Shown here one piece after another: positions 60,928 to 64,000 of a DNA stretch of 64,000 nt. The translations under genes and the position numbers were made by a program. This stretch comes from Firmicutes bacterium UBA3553 (GTDB lineage: Bacteria > Bacillota > Clostridia > Tissierellales > Sedimentibacteraceae), in the NCBI GenBank assembly GCA_002381185.1, contig DFOA01000064.1, positions 11,462 through 75,461 of the forward strand. The letters run 5' to 3'. The notes beneath the pieces were generated by a model. That model saw only the letters and a program-made list of their open reading frames with translations, was not told where the DNA came from and did not search any database. Numbering within the stretch: position 1 is the first letter of the stretch; each line of letters opens with the position of its first letter.

Positions 60928-61748
60928 GAGACACGGGGACGTTTCACTTGTCTCCTTTAATTAAGAGGCAATTCCTGTAAGCTTATAACCTTATATTTAT
61001 TGCTTATTATCTTTGTTAAGTTATCATCACTATTATATTTTAATGTCTTTGTTTCCAGACACTCATCATCACTTATTGTATTCATATATCTGCTGAATTC
61101 TTCAAATGTCTTGAAATAATTCTCCACCATTAATGTTCCGTTTATAATTGTTTTTTGTCCATTGTATGTTAAATAGTAATCTCCGAAGCTGATCCAACTA
61201 TAGTCTCTAACATCTGATACAATTCTTGCCTTTACGGGATTTTGATGAATATATCTTAAAACTGTTAGCAAATACTCTTCGTTATTTACCGGCTCACTCA
61301 AATACCTGTTCTGAAATAAATGACCTGTCCTATCGTATTTTTTATTATGCCATCCTACATATCCTACTGTTATACGTTTAATACTTGTTCCAATACCCTC
61401 ATCTTCTTTCAGCAGCATATGAATATGGTTATCCATCAAGCAATAACCAAGTACTTTAAATTTGCCTTTTTCTTTTGCCTTCTCAATGTTTTCCAGAAAT
61501 TTCAATTTATCCTCATTATCTAATAATACATCTCGTTTGTCAATTCCTCTCAGCATAATATGATATATTCCTGTAATGCTTCTTACCCTTGCTTGCCTAG
61601 GCATATGGCACCTCTTCCTAGTAATATCACTTTATTATAATTATGCTTTAATATTTAACATTAATTTGATATTATTATAACATTTGTCATTTCAAAGTCA
61701 ATCTCTATTGATAAATGCGGGAGACACTCGAAACGTCCCTGTGTCTCC
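60928..61748. mobile_element. REP-flanked transposase unit (complete copy)
   Basis: The left end GAGACACGGGGACGTTTC, continuing ACTTGTCTCC (60928-60955), abuts the stop codon of the transposase. The right end GGGAGACACTCGAAACGTCC, continuing CTGTGTCTCC (61719-61748), is its inverted partner. Each end can itself fold through GAGACA/TGTCTC. About 110 conserved AT-rich bases lie between gene start and right end, and recur in the copy at 63524. Confidence 0.8.
60957..61604 (-). CDS. REP-associated tyrosine transposase (Y1, HUH superfamily)
   Basis: The 215-residue protein starts MPRQARVRSITGIYHIMLRG, the family N-terminus. The metal-binding HUH motif is DNHIHMLLKE (about 58-67). The nucleophile tyrosine is probably the Tyr in KRITVGYVGW or NKKYDRTG, and LFQNRYLSEPV and RYIHQNPVKARIV are family blocks. 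These enzymes cut single-stranded palindromic REP sequences and move them. No frameshift is seen, so it may be active. It is flanked by inverted REP-like ends. Confidence 0.93.
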   Translation of the reverse strand: MPRQARVRSITGIYHIMLRGIDKRDVLLDNEDKLKFLENIEKAKEKGKFKVLGYCLMDNHIHMLLKEDEGIGTSIKRITVGYVGWHNKKYDRTGHLFQNRYLSEPVNNEEYLLTVLRYIHQNPVKARIVSDVRDYSWISFGDYYLTYNGQKTIINGTLMVENYFKTFEEFSRYMNTISDDECLETKTLKYNSDDNLTKIISNKYKVISLQELPLN

Positions 61749-61814
61749 TCTCTTATGTTTCTGCGAACATATCTGTACCAAAATCTAAATAACTATCATT
61801 TAACAAGTATATAC

Positions 61815-62378
61815 TTATCTTTTTAAGTCTTGAATAATCCCATTTTCCAGCAATAAATCAAGAGCCTTTTCCCTGCTTGCTGCAAGTGGGACAATGCAGT
61901 ATCCGTCACGTTCACTCCAGCTCCCCCGACTCATTTTAGTTTTTTCTCCTCCAGTTTTATTTGCTTGGTTACCACTAAAAACGGTTATCGTCATTTGTTG
62001 AAACCAAGATTTTGAATATAATCGTCCAAGAAAAAATGTATCCCAACTCGGACGTCCATCGGTATCATATCCCGCAATATAGTTATATTCAAGGGGCCAT
62101 CCATCATCCGAGAAGTAAACCTTACTCATCTTTTCAGTAGTAAGCTTGTAATTCGAAACAACGATTTGTCCATCAAACATATCATCTGAAAAAAGATTCC
62201 AGTGATACTTTCCATAAATCTTAACCTGACACTGAACAAAATAAGAAGGGACATCAAGTTTTATCTCTATGGCATCATATACCTTATTTATTGGTATTGG
62301 AATGGTAAAGACCAAAAAAACTATTATTAGAAATACCATAGATATCCATTTCATGGTACGCTTTCTATTTATTTTCAT
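61815..62378 (-). CDS. Hypothetical protein with one N-terminal membrane anchor
   Basis: The start MKINRKRTMKWISMVFL is 5 bases after AGGAGG, giving 187 residues. A single hydrophobic segment (about 11-30) is followed by an extracellular, Trp/Tyr-rich domain (SDDGWPLEYNYIAGYDTDGR, SWFQQMTITVFSGNQ). No Cys lipobox is present. I do not recognise the family. It lies between the two copies of the transposon, so it is accessory. Confidence 0.65.
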   Translation of the reverse strand: MKINRKRTMKWISMVFLIIVFLVFTIPIPINKVYDAIEIKLDVPSYFVQCQVKIYGKYHWNLFSDDMFDGQIVVSNYKLTTEKMSKVYFSDDGWPLEYNYIAGYDTDGRPSWDTFFLGRLYSKSWFQQMTITVFSGNQANKTGGEKTKMSRGSWSERDGYCIVPLAASREKALDLLLENGIIQDLKR

Positions 62379-62445
62379 AATACCTCCTGTTTTGAACGCC
62401 ACAAATAGAAAAAATTGTTTTTCCTATATCTTCTATTAATCTTAC

Positions 62446-62586
62446 TTAGTAAAAATCTTCAATAATATGAAGTAAGTTGTTCTCTTTAAAATAGATTAAG
62501 TACAATTTGTTTCTTGAATCGTTATCTCCACTTTTTTTATACCAATAATATTCCTTCGAAAAATCAGGCTTTTTTTCAGCATCCAT
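62446..62586 (-). CDS. Possible 46-residue protein or gene tail
   Basis: The frame reads MDAEKKPDFSKEYYWYKKSG, then DNDSRNKLYLIYFKENNLLH and ends IIEDFY. Codon use looks protein-like, and TATAAT with a 17-base-spaced TTTCAA lies just before the ATG. There is no ribosome site. It may be the tail of a decayed gene. The rest of the 62587-62918 gap holds nothing I can name. Confidence 0.35.
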   Translation of the reverse strand: MDAEKKPDFSKEYYWYKKSGDNDSRNKLYLIYFKENNLLHIIEDFY

Positions 62587-62918
62587 TTGTAGTCTATTAT
62601 ATCACATTATGTAATATTTTGAAATTCCGGTTTCCAATTAAGCCTTCATATAACATAAGGTTTTTCGATTTATGTGCTCCCATTTATTTAGACTATAATA
62701 TTCGGCAAATGTTTCAGTTAAAAGGTAACTTTTCACACGTGTGGAGCAATGAGCGAACATTTTAAGATAAGCAAGCAAGATTTTCGTGCTTTCCTTTGTT
62801 GATTTTTTTTAAAAAACGTCATATAATATATTCAACAGATAATTCATGATTAGCAGAAATACTAAATAAAAAAGTTAAGAGAAACTAAAATCAAAATATG
62901 ATAACAGGAGAAAACTCA

Positions 62919-63184
62919 ATGCAGAAATAAGCAGATTCCAAGGGATGATAATAAAAATGCTTTTTTTAGATGATGATAAACATCATAAACCGCATGTTCA
63001 TATATATTATGGAGAATATGCAGCTTCGGTGGGTGTTGACGGGGAATTGATTGCAGGTTCCATTCCTGTTAAACAGTTAAAAATACTGACTGCTTGGCTA
63101 ATCATTCATGAGGACGAATTATATAAAGCTTGGAACAGTGCAGTAAGGGGACTACCTTTTGACAAGATAGAACCATTAAAATAG
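62919..63184 (+). pseudogene. DUF4160 protein gene with one-base deletion in codon 2
   Basis: AGGAG lies 8-9 bases before the ATG at 62919, but the next bases, CAGAAATAAGC, give a stop at codon 4. Adding one C (ATGCCAGAAATAAGC) restores MPEISRFQGMIIKMLFLDDD and continues in frame to 63184. The protein then matches DUF4160, with the HHKPHVHIYYGEY block. Without it, translation could only start at internal ATGs (62945 or 62957) lacking a ribosome site. The next gene, DUF2442, is its usual partner. Confidence 0.75.
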
Positions 63185-63194
63185 GAGGCATGCA

Positions 63195-63494
63195 ATGTAT
63201 ATAATAAATGGTATTGCTTATGCGGGGGAACCTGCAGATATAATAAAAGTGCAATCAGTAAAAACTCTACCTGATTACTGTTTGCTTTTAAAATTTTCCA
63301 CAGGTGAAAAGCGAATATTTGACGCTTATGGGTTGTTACAGTATCCTGTGTATAAACCACTAATAAATAAAGAAATATTTAATAATGCATATATAGAAGG
63401 GGGCACTGTCGCGTGGAATAACGGTGACATTGATATTGCTCCTGAAACCTTGTATTATGAGAGCTTCAAATATGAAGAACCCTGCATTGGTTAA
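63195..63494 (+). CDS. DUF2442 family protein
   Basis: The 99-residue protein starts MYIINGIAYAG after AGGAGG, 10 bases past the DUF4160 stop. LPDYCLLLKFSTGEKRIFDA, PLINKEIFNNAYIEGGTVAW and DIDIAPETLYYES match DUF2442. DUF4160-DUF2442 pairs recur in bacteria and have been suggested to be toxin-antitoxin-like, which is unproven. If the first gene is dead, this one may be an orphan partner. Confidence 0.85.
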   Translation: MYIINGIAYAGEPADIIKVQSVKTLPDYCLLLKFSTGEKRIFDAYGLLQYPVYKPLINKEIFNNAYIEGGTVAWNNGDIDIAPETLYYESFKYEEPCIG

Positions 63495-63523
63495 TTTTTA
63501 TTTATAAACACCTTGTACAATTA

Positions 63524-63788
63524 GGAGACACGGGGACGTTTCACTTGTCTCCTTTGATTACGTTCTCACCCATTTTCTTCCCTATTCCAAAAACTTGACT
63601 TAACTGTCTGATACATATTCCCGTAATGCTTCTTATCCTTGCTTGCCTAGGCATATGGCGCCTCAATTATTTTATTATCATTATGCTTTAATATTTAACG
63701 TTAATTTGATATTATTATAACATTTGTCATTGCAAAGTCAATCTTTATTGATAAATAAGGGAGACAACCGAAACGTCCCTGCGCCTCC
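63524..63788. mobile_element. Internally deleted copy of the REP-transposase unit (MITE-like)
   Basis: The left end GGAGACACGGGGACGTTTCA, continuing CTTGTCTCC (63524-63552), and right end GGGAGACAACCGAAACGTCC, continuing CTGCGCCTCC (63759-63788), match the full unit. The interior keeps the first dozen or so codons of the transposase on the minus strand (MPRQARIRSITGI) and the AT-rich right segment (63606-63758 parallels 61556-61718), but the rest of the gene is gone. It is a non-autonomous derivative in the same orientation. Confidence 0.8.
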
Positions 63789-63880
63789 CACATTTATGGC
63801 TTATTTTCTAAAGAAACAAGCTGTAACAACTGATGTATTGAAGAATACAATGATAGTAATACTATACAGGAGTTGTGTTC

Positions 63881-64000
63881 ATGCTGAAAATATTATTGTA
63901 CGGCAGTACTGCTTATGTAATTAAAGGTGACGGCAGCAAGCACGACTATTATATTGCCAAAGGTACTTTGAGTTTTCCACCCACGCCTGAGGAAATAGAC
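63881..64000 (+). CDS. Hypothetical protein, partial (C-terminus outside window)
   Basis: An ATG 9 bases after AGGAG opens MLKILLYGSTAYVIKGDGSK, then HDYYIAKGTLSFPPTPEEID to the window edge. The 40 residues do not show a signal peptide or motif that I recognise. The gene probably belongs to the next unit to the right. Confidence 0.6.
   Translation, partial: MLKILLYGSTAYVIKGDGSKHDYYIAKGTLSFPPTPEEID

Noticed and set aside
1..64000. CRISPR array, rRNA genes or prophage
   Set aside because: No regularly spaced direct repeats of 25-40 bases, no rRNA sequence and no phage structural genes were seen. The only arrays are the 11-bp tandem units.

Overview
The window looks like a chromosome segment of a low-GC, spore-forming, strictly anaerobic Firmicute (class Clostridia or Tissierellia). 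A Sedimentibacter-like amino-acid fermenter would fit, but that placement is an inference from gene content. The evidence is AT-rich DNA with strong AGGAGG ribosome sites, a serine T-box, a purine riboswitch, the spore protein YtaF, a SpoVB-type flippase next to YabN/MazG and HU, S-layer homology proteins, an [4Fe-4S] two-subunit serine dehydratase, an ornithine-racemase-like enzyme and a double-cubane reductase with its activase.

Layout. 1-9 kb is a mosaic of small accessory genes: a B12/radical SAM protein cut by the window edge, an XRE regulator with a small membrane protein, three GNAT acetyltransferases, a P-loop kinase-like protein, a tandem double-MerR regulator, a self-duplicated small protein, a MalY/PatB C-S lyase divergent from an XRE regulator, and some broken small genes. 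9.3-16.5 kb holds ytaF and then a serine block, all on the minus strand: tRNA-Ser(CGA) with a decayed tRNA copy, serS under a UCC T-box, sdaAA-sdaAB and a DAACS symporter. 16.6-25.5 kb carries an AI-2E-family permease, a DnaA-box cluster, a TIGR01212 radical SAM gene, a large SLH protein, an ABC-F ATPase, and alr-glyA. 25.7-30.5 kb is a complete branched-chain amino acid ABC transporter operon (livJHMGF).

30.6-45.3 kb is housekeeping: a metal-exporter-like permease with a palindromic operator, HU, mazG, a flippase, recD2-comF, 5-formyl-THF cyclo-ligase, an M50 protease, a CNNM/CorC protein, an SPFH-NfeD pair and an M23 lipoprotein. 45.5-50.8 kb is a nucleoside ABC transporter (nupNOPQ) behind a guanine-class purine riboswitch. 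50.8-54.7 kb has xth, a 4-OT tautomerase, an ornithine-racemase-like gene, tadA and a second SLH protein. 54.7-59.4 kb is a redox operon (acyl-CoA dehydratase activase, HgdB-like protein, double-cubane reductase, Se/S-carrier-like protein) downstream of an unusual AraC-HTH/GGDEF fusion.

59.4-64 kb is an unstable accessory end. It holds a frameshifted hypothetical gene, a REP-associated tyrosine transposase unit, a 265-bp internally deleted copy of the same element, and a DUF4160-DUF2442 pair whose first gene has lost one base in codon 2.

The observations most worth following up are an 11-bp tandem repeat found after two convergent gene ends, the DnaA-box cluster at 17.7 kb, the AraC-GGDEF/double-cubane locus, and the transposase unit with its derivative.
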